A stretch of DNA of 64,000 nucleotides from an uncultured Paracoccus sp. (GTDB lineage Bacteria; Pseudomonadota; Alphaproteobacteria; Rhodobacterales; Rhodobacteraceae). Both the position numbers and the translations under genes were made by a program. The notes beneath the pieces are model-generated. The model was not told the DNA's origin and did no database searches. It saw only the letters and a program-made list of their open reading frames with translations. Numbering within the stretch: the stretch's first letter is position 1; the number at the start of each line of letters is the position of its first letter. Positions 11,076 to 21,716 of this stretch are shown here, in pieces. The stretch covers positions 62,001-126,000 of the forward strand of contig NZ_CANKWH010000012.1 in the NCBI RefSeq assembly GCF_947487305.1, given 5' to 3'.

Positions 11076-11528
11076 TTGACCTCTGACAATCATCAATCCG
11101 CCGGAGCTTGGGCCAAGAAGTATCATCTTGCGGCCCGTTCGGTTATCGACGCGACGCTGCGGCCCTACGATCTCGGATCAACGCAATGGTATGTGCTTTG
11201 GCACCTTGTTCGTGAAGGGCCCGTCGCGCAGCGCGATCTGATGATACCGCTGCAAGTCGAGAAGCCGACGCTAAGCGGCGTTGTCGCGGCGCTTGTGCGC
11301 AAGGGACTTGTCGAACAGGCGACCGACCCTGAGGACCAGCGACAGAAGCATCTCTCGATCACCCCGGCAGGGCGGGTCCTCTGGGCCACTCTACCCAATC
11401 CGATCGATCTCATCTCGAAAACTGCCTTCGAGGGCGTTCCTGAAGACGATCTTGAGACCGTCGCTCGCGTGCTCAGCGTAGGGACGGAACGGCTGAACAA
11501 TCTGCTTAAAAAAGGCAAAAAGTCATGA
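11076..11528 (+). CDS. MarR-family transcriptional regulator
   Basis: A 150-residue winged-helix regulator. The N-terminal helix AWAKKYHLAARSVIDATLRPYDLGSTQWYVLWHLVREGPV leads into the DNA-reading helix QVEKPTLSGVVAALVRKGLVEQ and the wing DPEDQRQKHLSITPAG, whose D-x-R-x-K pattern is typical of MarR. No in-frame ATG fits; TTG at 11076 is taken as start, only some 23 bases from the predicted transcription start and without a strong ribosome site. Its stop overlaps the next gene's start (ATGA). The ligand is unknown; MarR proteins usually answer phenolics or oxidants. Third-position base use is less GC-biased than in neighbours, hinting at acquisition. Confidence 0.9.
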   Translation: MTSDNHQSAGAWAKKYHLAARSVIDATLRPYDLGSTQWYVLWHLVREGPVAQRDLMIPLQVEKPTLSGVVAALVRKGLVEQATDPEDQRQKHLSITPAGRVLWATLPNPIDLISKTAFEGVPEDDLETVARVLSVGTERLNNLLKKGKKS

Positions 11529-12340
11529 CCATTCTTGTTACTGGCGGTACCGGTCTCTTGGGCGCCCGGCTCCTGCCTCGGCTTGTAGACGCTGGTATCG
11601 ATTGCCGTGCACTGGTGCACGCCGGCAAGTCGGTTCCGTCCGGCGTGACGGCAGTCGAGGGAGATATCCTCGATCCCGCGTCGCTGGTCGAGGCCGTGAC
11701 GGGCGTGGAGGCCATCATCCACCTTGCCGCCGTCCTGCGCACTCCAGAGCCAGAGCAGATCTGGAAGGTCAACTTCGAGGGAACGCGCAACTTGATCGCG
11801 GCCGCCAGAGAGCACGCGGCCAATGCCCGGTTCATCATGGCGAGCACTGGTCTGGTTTACAACGGGGACAGCCCCAAGGCTTCACTGGAGACCGACCCTG
11901 TCGCACCGGAACGCGACTATCCCGCCAGCAAGGTCGCAGCCGAAAACGCGCTACGTGAAAGCGGCTTGAACTGGTCGATATTACGTTTCGGCTTTGTCTA
12001 TGGCGACGCGGACGGGCATATCGGGCAGATTCCTCATATTGCTCAATTGCTCAAGCTGCATCCCGCCAACCGGCTGAGCATGATTCATCATCGCGACATC
12101 GCAACCGTCGTAAAGATGGGTCTTGATGGCGTGTTGGACGGGCACGTTGTCAACACCGTGGACGATGCGCCGATGACCATCTTCGACCTGAGCGTGTTGG
12201 CCGGAAAACCCATGGAGCCAAGCGCCGCGCCGCTTGCCCATCCCTGGTACGGCGTTCTGGACGGATCGCTGGCGCAAAGCTTGGGCTTCAGGCCCGAAGT
12301 GGCGACGACATGGCAGGCTGCGAGAGAGGATATGCTTTAA
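11525..12340 (+). CDS. NAD-dependent epimerase/dehydratase family protein (extended SDR)
   Basis: A 271-residue atypical extended short-chain dehydrogenase. Residues 5-12 are the nucleotide-binding TGGTGLLG. IIHLAAVL follows the fourth strand, FIMASTGLVYNG supplies the catalytic serine region, and YPASK (Y-x3-K, near residue 138) is the active-site pair. The C-terminal half is short and lacks a recognisable sugar-nucleotide signature, so a reductase of a small carbonyl compound is as likely as a sugar epimerase. It overlaps the marR gene by four bases and must be expressed with it, so it is the probable target of that regulator. Confidence 0.88.
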   Translation: MTILVTGGTGLLGARLLPRLVDAGIDCRALVHAGKSVPSGVTAVEGDILDPASLVEAVTGVEAIIHLAAVLRTPEPEQIWKVNFEGTRNLIAAAREHAANARFIMASTGLVYNGDSPKASLETDPVAPERDYPASKVAAENALRESGLNWSILRFGFVYGDADGHIGQIPHIAQLLKLHPANRLSMIHHRDIATVVKMGLDGVLDGHVVNTVDDAPMTIFDLSVLAGKPMEPSAAPLAHPWYGVLDGSLAQSLGFRPEVATTWQAAREDML

Positions 12341-12472
12341 CGGCACATGGGAACGCCTGAAGGCAACGGGAAGAAGTCGCGACAGCAATACCGAACCCCT
12401 GCACTGGTCCATCTGCACGTTCCAGCTCAGCCCGGGGGGCACGCTGCCCCCATCGCCTGACGGCGATCCCCC

Positions 12473-12495
12473 CCGGGATATTTGCACGAAGATGA
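12473..12495 (+). repeat. Split 3'-flanking motif, copy 1
   Basis: CCGGGATATTT, four variable bases (GCAC), then GAAGATGA. The same 19 fixed bases occur on the minus strand at 23904-23926. Both copies follow a GC-rich inverted repeat downstream of a gene. Confidence 0.6.
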
Positions 12496-12507
12496 AAGGC
12501 CCGGCGC

Positions 12508-12536
12508 TTGCAGCTTGCGGGCGTCATTCCTATAGA
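12508..12536 (+). promoter_or_regulatory. Probable ileS promoter
   Basis: TTGCAG (12508-12513), a 17-base spacer, then TATAGA (12531-12536). It lies 112 bases before the ileS start codon. Confidence 0.65.
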
Positions 12537-12647
12537 GAACGGCATGAGATTTCTGGGTTTCGGTATACGAATTAGCAGCCCGGCGGTGTGAGCCTTCGCG
12601 CCGCCGGGATCGATTCTGCCGAAACGACCGACCCAAAGGACCGCCCG

Positions 12648-15537
<2,890 letters not shown>

Positions 15538-15545
<8 letters not shown>

Positions 15546-16608
15546 GCGTCCGCCGAAGCCCAAGGAGCAGGTCTGGCACCCGGCCGAGGATCGTTACGAG
15601 CGGATGATCTATCGACGCTGCGGGCGCTCGGGTCTGCGGCTGCCGGCGATCAGCCTTGGGCTTTGGCACAATTTCGGCGATGACACGCCGCATCGGGTGA
15701 AGCAGGCCATCGCCCGGACGGCCTTTGACCACGGCATCACTCATTTCGATCTGGCGAATAACTACGGTCCTCGGGCGGGCCGTGCCGAGGAAGCCTTTGG
15801 CGAGATTCTTCGCAATGATTTCAGTAGCCTGCGGGATGAGCTGATCGTCAGCAGCAAGGCCGGCTACGAGATGTGGGCCGGGCCTTATGGGGAATGGGGC
15901 AGCCGCAAGAGCCTGATCGCGTCCTGCGACCAGTCGCTGAAGCGGCTGGGGCTCGATTATGTCGATATCTTCTATTCCCACCGCTTCGATCCCGACACGC
16001 CCCTGGAGGAAACCATGGGGGCGCTGGATCATATCGTTCGATCGGGGCGGGCGCTTTATGTGGGGATTTCCAGCTATAACACCGACCGCACCCGGGTGGC
16101 GGCGGCGATTCTGAAGGATCTGGGCACGCCCTGCCTGATCCACCAGCCGAGCTACAACATGCTGAACCGCTGGGTCGAGCGCGACGGGCTTCTGGACGCG
16201 CTGGAGGATCTGGGGATCGGCAGCATCGGCTTTTCGGCCTTGGCGCAGGGGCTGCTGAGCGGGAAGTATCTTCAGGGCATTCCGACGGACAGCCGGGCGG
16301 CGCAGGGGAAATCGCTGTCGCCCGACTGGCTCGGCCCGGACATGATCGCGCGGCTCAATGGGCTGAACGATCTGGCAGAGGCGCGCGGGCAGACGCTGGC
16401 GCAGATGGCCATTGCCTGGTGCCTCAGGGGCGGGCGGCTGACCACCGCGCTGATCGGTGCCTCGCGGCCCGAGCAGGTGGTGGATTGCGTCGGCGCGCTG
16501 ACGAACCTCGAGTTCAGCGCCGAGGAACTGGCGCGGATCGATACGCTCAGCGAAGGGGGCGATGTGAACCTCTGGGCGCGATCCTCGGAAGGCGCGGGCG
16601 AGCGCTGA
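15538..16608 (+). CDS. Aldo/keto reductase, L-glyceraldehyde 3-phosphate reductase type
   Basis: A 356-residue NADPH-dependent aldo/keto reductase of the YghZ/MgrA (AKR14-like) group. The catalytic tetrad is in place: D and Y in THFDLANNYGP, K in VSSKAGYEMW, and H in FYSHRFDP. The cofactor end is marked by IGASRPEQV. The extended N-terminus (WHPAEDRYERMIYRRCGRSGLRLPAISLGLWHNFG) and the loop AGPYGEWGSRKSL are typical of YghZ. Enzymes of this group reduce L-glyceraldehyde 3-phosphate and methylglyoxal. It overlaps ileS by eight bases. Confidence 0.92.
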
Positions 16609-16611
16609 GGA

Positions 16612-17631
16612 TCAGACCAGCCACCAGTCGGTCTTTTTCAGCACCTGCCGGATCGGGCGTTCCTGGCTGGGCAGCGGCGCCCCGGCGAAGATCGGCCGGA
16701 TCTTGTCGCGGCCCTTGCCCTGGTAGATCAGCTTGCGGGCCGGGAACCACTCGCGCAACACCTGTTTGATGCGGTTCGGGGCGGTGGCCTGTTCCAGCAC
16801 CTCGATCACCCGGTCGGATTCGCGGGCGTAGAGCAGCGGCAGGTTGCGGTAATGGCAGGTCACATCGCCATCCAGCCCGGCAAGCTCCGGCCCCGGCCTG
16901 CCGCCGCCGAGGGAGTGGATGACCAAGGGCAGCACTGCCTGGTCAAGCCAGGGGTCCAGAACCTGATTGGCCAGTTCGTCCTGCGGCTCGTCGCGGATGG
17001 CCAGCGCCCAGCTGAGGAAGCGGCGGTGGAATTCGGCGGGATCGGTGCCGAAGAACCAGCCGGCATTGAAATAGAGATAGCGTTCCCAATGCTCGTCGGG
17101 CTGGGTCAGGTCCAGCGAGGTTTCGTAGTCGAGGCCGAAGCGTTGATACATCGAGCGCCAGATCTCGCCGTAGCCCGGTCCGTAGAGCGGCGGATGCGGC
17201 CATGTCCCCTCGCGCCGCATCGAGGCCGAGGGGCGGGTGAAATCGATGGCCAGATCGGCCAGTTCTCCGGTGATCAGCGTGTCGCTGTCGAGGAACAGGA
17301 AGGGCGCGCCCTGAGGCAGCAGCGCCAGCGCCTCGATCTTGTTGCCATGGGGATAGGCGGCGCCGAAATGCCGTGCGGTGAAGGGGGTGATCTCGGCCCC
17401 CATCTCAGTCAGCAGCGCCCGGTGCGCCGGCGAGATCGCAGTCTGATGCCTGTCCCATGCCCCCTCGGGCAGCGGCTCGGCAACGATCAGCCGCCCCTGC
17501 CAGCGGGGCGAGCTGGCGCGCAGGCTGGCTGTCAGGATCAGCGCCTGATGCTCGAGCTTGCCGGATTGGGCGAGGATCAGAATGTTGAAGGGTGGGGTGG
17601 TCTGCTCTGATATGCCCGGCGCTTTCGCCAT
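16612..17631 (-). CDS. Glycosyltransferase-like protein, GT-A fold
   Basis: A 339-residue protein without a signal peptide. It opens with FNILILAQSGKLEHQALILTASLRAS, a nucleotide-sugar transferase first strand, and has FLFLDSDTLITGEL with DSD at 115-117, the metal- and UDP-binding DxD of GT-A enzymes. YLYFNAGWFFG and the late CHYRNLPLLY resemble acceptor-side segments of GT8-like proteins. No close family was recognised, and donor and acceptor are unknown. Its stop is only 3 bases from the stop of the converging aldo/keto reductase, so the two transcripts must overlap. Confidence 0.65.
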   Translation of the reverse strand: MAKAPGISEQTTPPFNILILAQSGKLEHQALILTASLRASSPRWQGRLIVAEPLPEGAWDRHQTAISPAHRALLTEMGAEITPFTARHFGAAYPHGNKIEALALLPQGAPFLFLDSDTLITGELADLAIDFTRPSASMRREGTWPHPPLYGPGYGEIWRSMYQRFGLDYETSLDLTQPDEHWERYLYFNAGWFFGTDPAEFHRRFLSWALAIRDEPQDELANQVLDPWLDQAVLPLVIHSLGGGRPGPELAGLDGDVTCHYRNLPLLYARESDRVIEVLEQATAPNRIKQVLREWFPARKLIYQGKGRDKIRPIFAGAPLPSQERPIRQVLKKTDWWLV

Positions 17632-17871
17632 GCGTGAACCCCTTGCGCGCGGATAAGCGGGCGTGATCGGCCCCGAAGCGGCCGTGGTTGCACGCCGCGC
17701 CGATCACCTGACAGGGTTAGGGCAGGTCGGGGCATTCGTCAACGCAGCGGCACCTGCGACGAATTGCCCTCGCTTTTCAGGGCGCTGATCGGCATTCTTC
17801 CGCCAGCTGTCGGTAATGGGTACCTTGCCCGTGCGCGCCAGTCCACAATTTGACCCGGTACGAGGTTTCCG

Positions 17872-18972
17872 ATGATGTCCCGCCGTTCGCTCATTCAGTC
17901 GCTGGCCGCCATTGGTGGTCTTTCGCTTCTCTCGGGTCGCGCCGAGGCGCAGGGCGGTGCCCGCGCCGCCGGCTTCTGGTATCCTGAGGAGACCGACCCG
18001 CACGAGCGGACCTTCATGCAATGGCCGGTAAACCGGAAGGTGCATGACGACCCGGATTTCCTCTTCGACCTGCAGGAGACCATTGCCGAGATCGCCAGCA
18101 CCATCGCCGAGTTCGAGCCGGTGGTGATGCTGGCCGCAGCCGAGCATCACAAGGCGATCAGGAAGCTGGTCTCGGGCCAGGTCGAGCTCTGGGACATTCC
18201 GACCGACGATCTGTGGTGCCGCGACAGCGGACCGTCCTTTGTCATCGACGGCAAGGGCGGGCTGGCCGTGACCCAGTTCAACTTCAATGGCTGGGGCAAC
18301 AAGCAGGTGCATGGCGCCGACGGGCTGGTCGCCGCGCGGGTGGCCGATCGCATGGGGCTGCAGGTCTTCGACACCGGACTGGTGGGCGAGGCCGGCGGTG
18401 TCGAGACCGATGGCAACGGCACGCTGATCGCCCATGAAAGCACCTTCATCAACCCGAACCGCAACACGGGCAGCAAGTCAGAGATCGAGGCGATGCTGCT
18501 GGAAACCATGGGCGCGAAGAAGATGATCTGGGCGCCGGGGATCATCGGCGCCGATATCACCGATTACCACATCGACGCGCTGGCCCGCTTCGTGAAGCCC
18601 GGGCAGGTGCTGATCCAGATGGGCGAGGAGATCGACCCGAGCGATCCATGGTCGGTCTCGGCCTTCGAGACCCATGACATCCTGGCCGAGGCAACCGATG
18701 CCGAAGGGAACAAGCTGGAACTGGTTGTCCTGCCCGAACCTGTGGACATCCGCGTGGACAGCCCCGATTTCGTCTCGTCCTACGTCAATTATTACGTCTG
18801 CAACGGTGCGGTGATTGCCGCCGAATTCGGCGACCGCGAGGCGGATGAGGCGGCGGCCGAGATCCTTGCCGATCTCTATCCCGACCGCGAGATCGTGATG
18901 CTGAACATCGATCCGGTGGGCGAGGTCGGCGGCGGCATCCACTGCACCACCCATGAGCAGCCGAAGGTCTGA
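17872..18972 (+). CDS. Agmatine deiminase family protein with Tat signal
   Basis: A 366-residue member of the agmatine/peptidylarginine deiminase family (PF04371). These enzymes hydrolyse guanidino groups; agmatine deiminase gives N-carbamoylputrescine and ammonia. The guanidino-site blocks are present: DDLWCRDSGPSFVID, FNFNGWGNK, GGVETDGNGTLI, and the nucleophile C358 in GGGIHC. Unusually, the N-terminus MMSRRSLIQSLAAIGGLSLL...AEAQ is a twin-arginine signal peptide, so the enzyme is predicted to be folded in the cytoplasm and exported. Either of two adjacent ATGs (17872, 17875) could be used after GAGG. The next small gene follows three bases after its stop. Confidence 0.88.
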   Translation: MMSRRSLIQSLAAIGGLSLLSGRAEAQGGARAAGFWYPEETDPHERTFMQWPVNRKVHDDPDFLFDLQETIAEIASTIAEFEPVVMLAAAEHHKAIRKLVSGQVELWDIPTDDLWCRDSGPSFVIDGKGGLAVTQFNFNGWGNKQVHGADGLVAARVADRMGLQVFDTGLVGEAGGVETDGNGTLIAHESTFINPNRNTGSKSEIEAMLLETMGAKKMIWAPGIIGADITDYHIDALARFVKPGQVLIQMGEEIDPSDPWSVSAFETHDILAEATDAEGNKLELVVLPEPVDIRVDSPDFVSSYVNYYVCNGAVIAAEFGDREADEAAAEILADLYPDREIVMLNIDPVGEVGGGIHCTTHEQPKV

Positions 18973-18975
18973 TCG

Positions 18976-19422
18976 GTGCGCGACTGGCTGATCCGCCATG
19001 CCGAACCCCTGCAGGCGGTGGGGGCGCTGGCCACCGCCTTTGCCGCCCTGACTGCGCTGGTGGTCATTCCCTACCAGGTGGCGCAGGCCGACCGCATCCA
19101 ACGCGACCAGACGGCGCGCGAGATCTATCGTGAATTCCTGAACCTGACGGTGCAGAAGCCCGAACTGGCCGCAGCGGATTACTGTGCGCTGACGGACGGC
19201 CCGCAGATCACCGGCTATGCGGCCTATGTCGATTACCTGCTCTATACCGCCGAGCAGATGGTCGACACCTCGCCCGACTGGCGGGCACCGATGGCCTCTT
19301 ATCTCGGCGTGCACATGGCCTATCTCTGCGACCCGGCGAACCGCGAGACGCAAACCGAGGATGTGCGGGAGTTGATCGACGACCTGGGGCTGGGCTGTGA
19401 GCGGGTGAAGCTCTGCGGGTGA
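18976..19422 (+). CDS. Hypothetical protein with one membrane segment
   Basis: A 148-residue protein starting at GTG three bases after the deiminase stop. Residues about 13-33 (LQAVGALATAFAALTALVVIP) form one membrane helix, followed by a positively charged amphipathic helix (QADRIQRDQTAREIYREFLNLTVQKPEL) and a soluble, cysteine-containing domain (ADYCALTD, YLCDP, GLGCERVKLCG). The predicted topology is N-terminus in membrane, bulk in the cytoplasm. No family was recognised. Its tight spacing suggests an operon with the exported deiminase, but no functional link is evident. Confidence 0.7.
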   Translation: MRDWLIRHAEPLQAVGALATAFAALTALVVIPYQVAQADRIQRDQTAREIYREFLNLTVQKPELAAADYCALTDGPQITGYAAYVDYLLYTAEQMVDTSPDWRAPMASYLGVHMAYLCDPANRETQTEDVRELIDDLGLGCERVKLCG

Positions 19423-19458
19423 CTCAGGTGCCGGTGATCGGTCGATCTTGGGGGAAAA

Positions 19459-19542
19459 TGGTGGGCGACCCTGGAATCGAACCAGGCATGGGTCTCCCCG
19501 GCGGAGTTACAGTCCGCTGCCGCACCTTGCAGCTCGTCGCCC
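19459..19542 (-). tRNA. tRNA-Tyr, anticodon GTA
   Basis: On the minus strand the gene begins GGGCGACGAGCTGC and ends GTCGCCC-A-CCA. The acceptor stem pairs GGGCGAC with GTCGCCC. The anticodon stem GCGGA / TCCGC encloses CTGTAAC, anticodon GTA. The long variable arm is the class II form of bacterial tRNA-Tyr. CCA is encoded. Confidence 0.95.
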
Positions 19543-19566
19543 GCCGTCGCTATCGGCGTGTGCGGG

Positions 19567-19595
19567 TGATTAGCTGGCGTGCGGGGGGGCGTCAA
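19567..19595 (-). promoter_or_regulatory. Promoter of tRNA-Tyr
   Basis: On the minus strand TTGACG (19595-19590) and TAATCA (19572-19567) are 17 bases apart, 24 bases before the tRNA 5' end. Confidence 0.75.
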
Positions 19596-19689
19596 GCGGA
19601 TTTCAGGGGAAGATGTGACCTCTCTGCCAAGGGACTTGCGCGGAGGCTGGCTAACGCGCAATGAGGACCGGACGCGAAAGGAATGCCAG

Positions 19690-20493
19690 ATGGCCGAGAA
19701 GCCCGGAAAAGCCAAGAAACCCACCTGGGTGATCGACAAGGAACGCGCCCGCCGCGCCTCGGCGGCCGAGACGGTCTGGCTGTTCGGCCTGCACGCGGTG
19801 CGCGACGCGCTGGCCAATCCGGCGCGCGAGAAGCTGCGGCTGGTCATCACTCCCAATGCGCGGGACCGGCTTGGCGATCTGCACGGGATCGAGCCCGAGA
19901 TCACCGATCCGCGGGTCTTCGACAAGGCTGTGCCGCTGGCCGGCGAAAGCGTCCATCAGGGCGCGGCGCTGGAGGTGAAGCCGCTGAAATGGGGCAGTCT
20001 CAGCGAGGCGGCTTTGCGCGCGGCGCCGGGCGAGGTGCGGCCGTTGGTTGTGGCGCTGGACCGGGTGACGGACCCGCATAACATCGGCGCGGTCCTGCGC
20101 ACGGCCGAGGTGTTTGGCGCCCGCGCGGTCATCGCGCCGGCGCGGCATTCGGCACCCGAGACAGGGGCGCTGGCCAAGACCGCCTCGGGCGCGCTGGAAC
20201 GCCAGCCCTATCTGCGCGTGCCGAACCTGGCCGATGCGCTGATCTCGCTGAAGGAGATGGGCTTCATCCTGGTGGGACTCGACGGCACCGGGACCGCGAC
20301 GCTGCCCGATCTGCTGGCGGATCTGCCGGGCCGGGCGATCTGCCTTGTGCTCGGCGCGGAAGGGCCGGGGATGCGGTCGCGGACCATGGAGCTGTGTGAC
20401 CATATCGTGCGGATACCCTTCGCCGCCGATTTCGGATCGCTGAACGTCTCGAACGCGGCGGCTGTTGCACTTTATGCAGCAACGCGGCCTTAA
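19690..20493 (+). CDS. rlmB: 23S rRNA (guanosine-2'-O)-methyltransferase RlmB
   Basis: A 267-residue SpoU-family enzyme that methylates the 2'-O of G2251 in 23S rRNA using S-adenosylmethionine. The substrate-binding N-terminal domain starts at VWLFGLHAVRDALANP. The three SPOUT motifs are VALDRVTDPHNIGAVLRTAEVFGA, ICLVLGAEGPGM and FGSLNVSNAAAVALY, which together form the trefoil knot. The start at 19690 follows AAGGA; a longer in-frame version reaches back toward the tRNA-Tyr promoter and is not preferred. Confidence 0.95.
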   Translation: MAEKPGKAKKPTWVIDKERARRASAAETVWLFGLHAVRDALANPAREKLRLVITPNARDRLGDLHGIEPEITDPRVFDKAVPLAGESVHQGAALEVKPLKWGSLSEAALRAAPGEVRPLVVALDRVTDPHNIGAVLRTAEVFGARAVIAPARHSAPETGALAKTASGALERQPYLRVPNLADALISLKEMGFILVGLDGTGTATLPDLLADLPGRAICLVLGAEGPGMRSRTMELCDHIVRIPFAADFGSLNVSNAAAVALYAATRP

Positions 20494-20582
20494 GGTCACA
20501 TCAGCGCGACAACTTGCGCGAGCACATTGAGAATCGGCGGCGCGACTGCCAGATTTGGCAGGTTCCGCTGCCAGATTCTGCC

Positions 20583-20993
20583 ATGAAAACCCTGCTCTTC
20601 ACCCTGTTCGCCCTGCTGACCCCGATTGCGCCCGTCCATGCACAGGACTGGGCGCTTGGGGGCTTTGATCCCGTCGGCTACCAGGCCGAGGGTCGGGCGG
20701 TTCCGGGGCGCAACGATATCTCGACGCTGTGGCAGGGCATGGTCTGGCATTTCGCGACCGTCGAGAACCGGGCGATGTTCGAGGCCGATCCGCGCAGCTA
20801 TGCGCCGGGGCTGAACGGGCTCTGCCCGGTTGCGCTGTCGCGCGGGCGCAGCCAGCCGGGCGATCCGCGCCATTTCGTCATCGTCGGGCAGCGGGTCTAT
20901 CTGCTCGGCTCGGACGACAACCAGCGCAGCTTCATGAAGGACCCGCGGGCGATTCTAATGCAGGCACGCAAGGTCTGGGCCTCGCTGCAATAG
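20583..20993 (+). CDS. Exported YHS-domain protein
   Basis: A 136-residue protein with a signal peptide (MKTLLFTLFALLTPIAPVHA, cut after AHA-like VHA). The mature part is a YHS-like domain: GFDPVGYQAEGRAVPGRNDISTLWQGMVWHFATVENRAMFEADPRSYAPGL, the pattern seen in small exported YHS proteins thought to bind metal. The classical Y-H-S cysteine is not where metal YHS domains place it; one cysteine occurs in NGLCPV. Function is unknown. It follows rlmB by 89 bases. Confidence 0.75.
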   Translation: MKTLLFTLFALLTPIAPVHAQDWALGGFDPVGYQAEGRAVPGRNDISTLWQGMVWHFATVENRAMFEADPRSYAPGLNGLCPVALSRGRSQPGDPRHFVIVGQRVYLLGSDDNQRSFMKDPRAILMQARKVWASLQ

Positions 20994-21114
20994 GCCGCTG
21001 CAATCACGAATTCGCGACACCTCTGGAACTTTTTGCCGCCGTCACCCATTTATCACTGTAGAACGTGACCCCGGAACGGTCATGTTCGGATCACTGTCCC
21101 TCGTTCCGTGACTT

Positions 21115-21148
21115 GCGCCCGGCCAGATCTCTGGACCGGGCGCCTTTT
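21115..21148 (+). terminator. Terminator hairpin in the leader of the CoA-binding gene
   Basis: GCGCCCGG (21115-21122) pairs with CCGGGCGC (21136-21143), with further pairing CAG/CTG inside, then C and TTTT. It is 122 bases past the YHS gene but only 39 bases before the next start codon. Confidence 0.75.
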
Positions 21149-21187
21149 ATATGCAAGGCTGGCGCAACCTTTGGATGAGGGAATGTC

Positions 21188-21643
21188 ATGTCACAAAGTT
21201 TGGCCGAGAGCATCGACGAAGCTGATCTGCTTGACCGCGAAATCGCTGAGATTGCGCGCAAAACCCGCGTGGTTGCGATGGTGGGCCTGTCGCCGAATCA
21301 GGACCGTCCCAGCTGGGGCGTGGCCCGATATCTGCAGTCGCAGGGCATCCGGGTGATCCCGGTGAATCCCGGCCATGCCGGGCATACCATTCTGGACGAA
21401 GTGGTCTATCCCGACCTTGCCTCGATCCCCGAGGATGCCGGGATCGACATGGTCGACATCTTCCGCCGCTCGGATGCCGTGGGCCCGATCGTTGATCAGG
21501 CCTTGACACACCTGCCGCGTCTCAAGGTGATCTGGACCCAGCTTGGCGTCTACGATGATGCAGCCGCCGCGCAGGCTCGTCGCCGTGGCGTGAGCGTGGT
21601 GCAGGACCGCTGCCCGAAGATCGAGTTTCCGCGCTTCCTTTGA
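21188..21643 (+). CDS. CoA-binding domain protein (YccU-like)
   Basis: A 151-residue single-domain protein with the CoA-binding Rossmann fold (PF13380). VVAMVGLSPNQDRPSWGVARYLQSQGIRVIPVNPG is the characteristic first half. The second half has YPDLASIPEDAGIDMVDIFRRSDAV and ends RRGVSVVQDRCPKIEF, the conserved family end. The family binds CoA or related nucleotides but has no firmly assigned reaction. In related genomes it often neighbours an O-acetylhomoserine sulfhydrylase gene, not present here. It is flanked by terminator hairpins on both sides, so it appears to be a single-gene unit. Confidence 0.9.
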   Translation: MSQSLAESIDEADLLDREIAEIARKTRVVAMVGLSPNQDRPSWGVARYLQSQGIRVIPVNPGHAGHTILDEVVYPDLASIPEDAGIDMVDIFRRSDAVGPIVDQALTHLPRLKVIWTQLGVYDDAAAAQARRRGVSVVQDRCPKIEFPRFL

Positions 21644-21665
21644 GACGCTGATCGGGAACGAAAAT

Positions 21666-21692
21666 AGGCCGCAGCATCTGCTGCGGCCTTTC
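21666..21692 (+). terminator. Terminator of the CoA-binding gene
   Basis: An 11-base perfect inverted repeat AGGCCGCAGCA / TGCTGCGGCCT (21666-21689) followed by TTCT, 22 bases past the stop. Confidence 0.85.
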
Positions 21693-21716
21693 TCGTTCGG
21701 GTCAGTGGCGACAGGC

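Larger units (their letters stand above)
12341..12647. other. Intergenic region upstream of ileS
   Basis: These 307 bases hold no gene. They contain a GC-rich nested hairpin (12432-12477: outer CCCGGGGGG / CCCCCCGGG, inner ATCGCC-TGAC-GGCGAT), immediately followed by the GGGATATTT-N4-GAAGATGA element, then the ileS promoter. The hairpin is about 90 bases past the epimerase stop and may end that transcript. Confidence 0.6.

Noticed and set aside
12432-12477. T-box or other tRNA-sensing leader of ileS
   Set aside because: The hairpin lies upstream of the ileS promoter, so it is not in the ileS transcript, and no T-box sequence is present.
21000-21187. SAM-II or other methionine riboswitch upstream of the CoA-binding gene
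   Set aside because: The position is suggestive, but the SAM-II core sequence and pseudoknot could not be found; only a terminator-like hairpin is supported.
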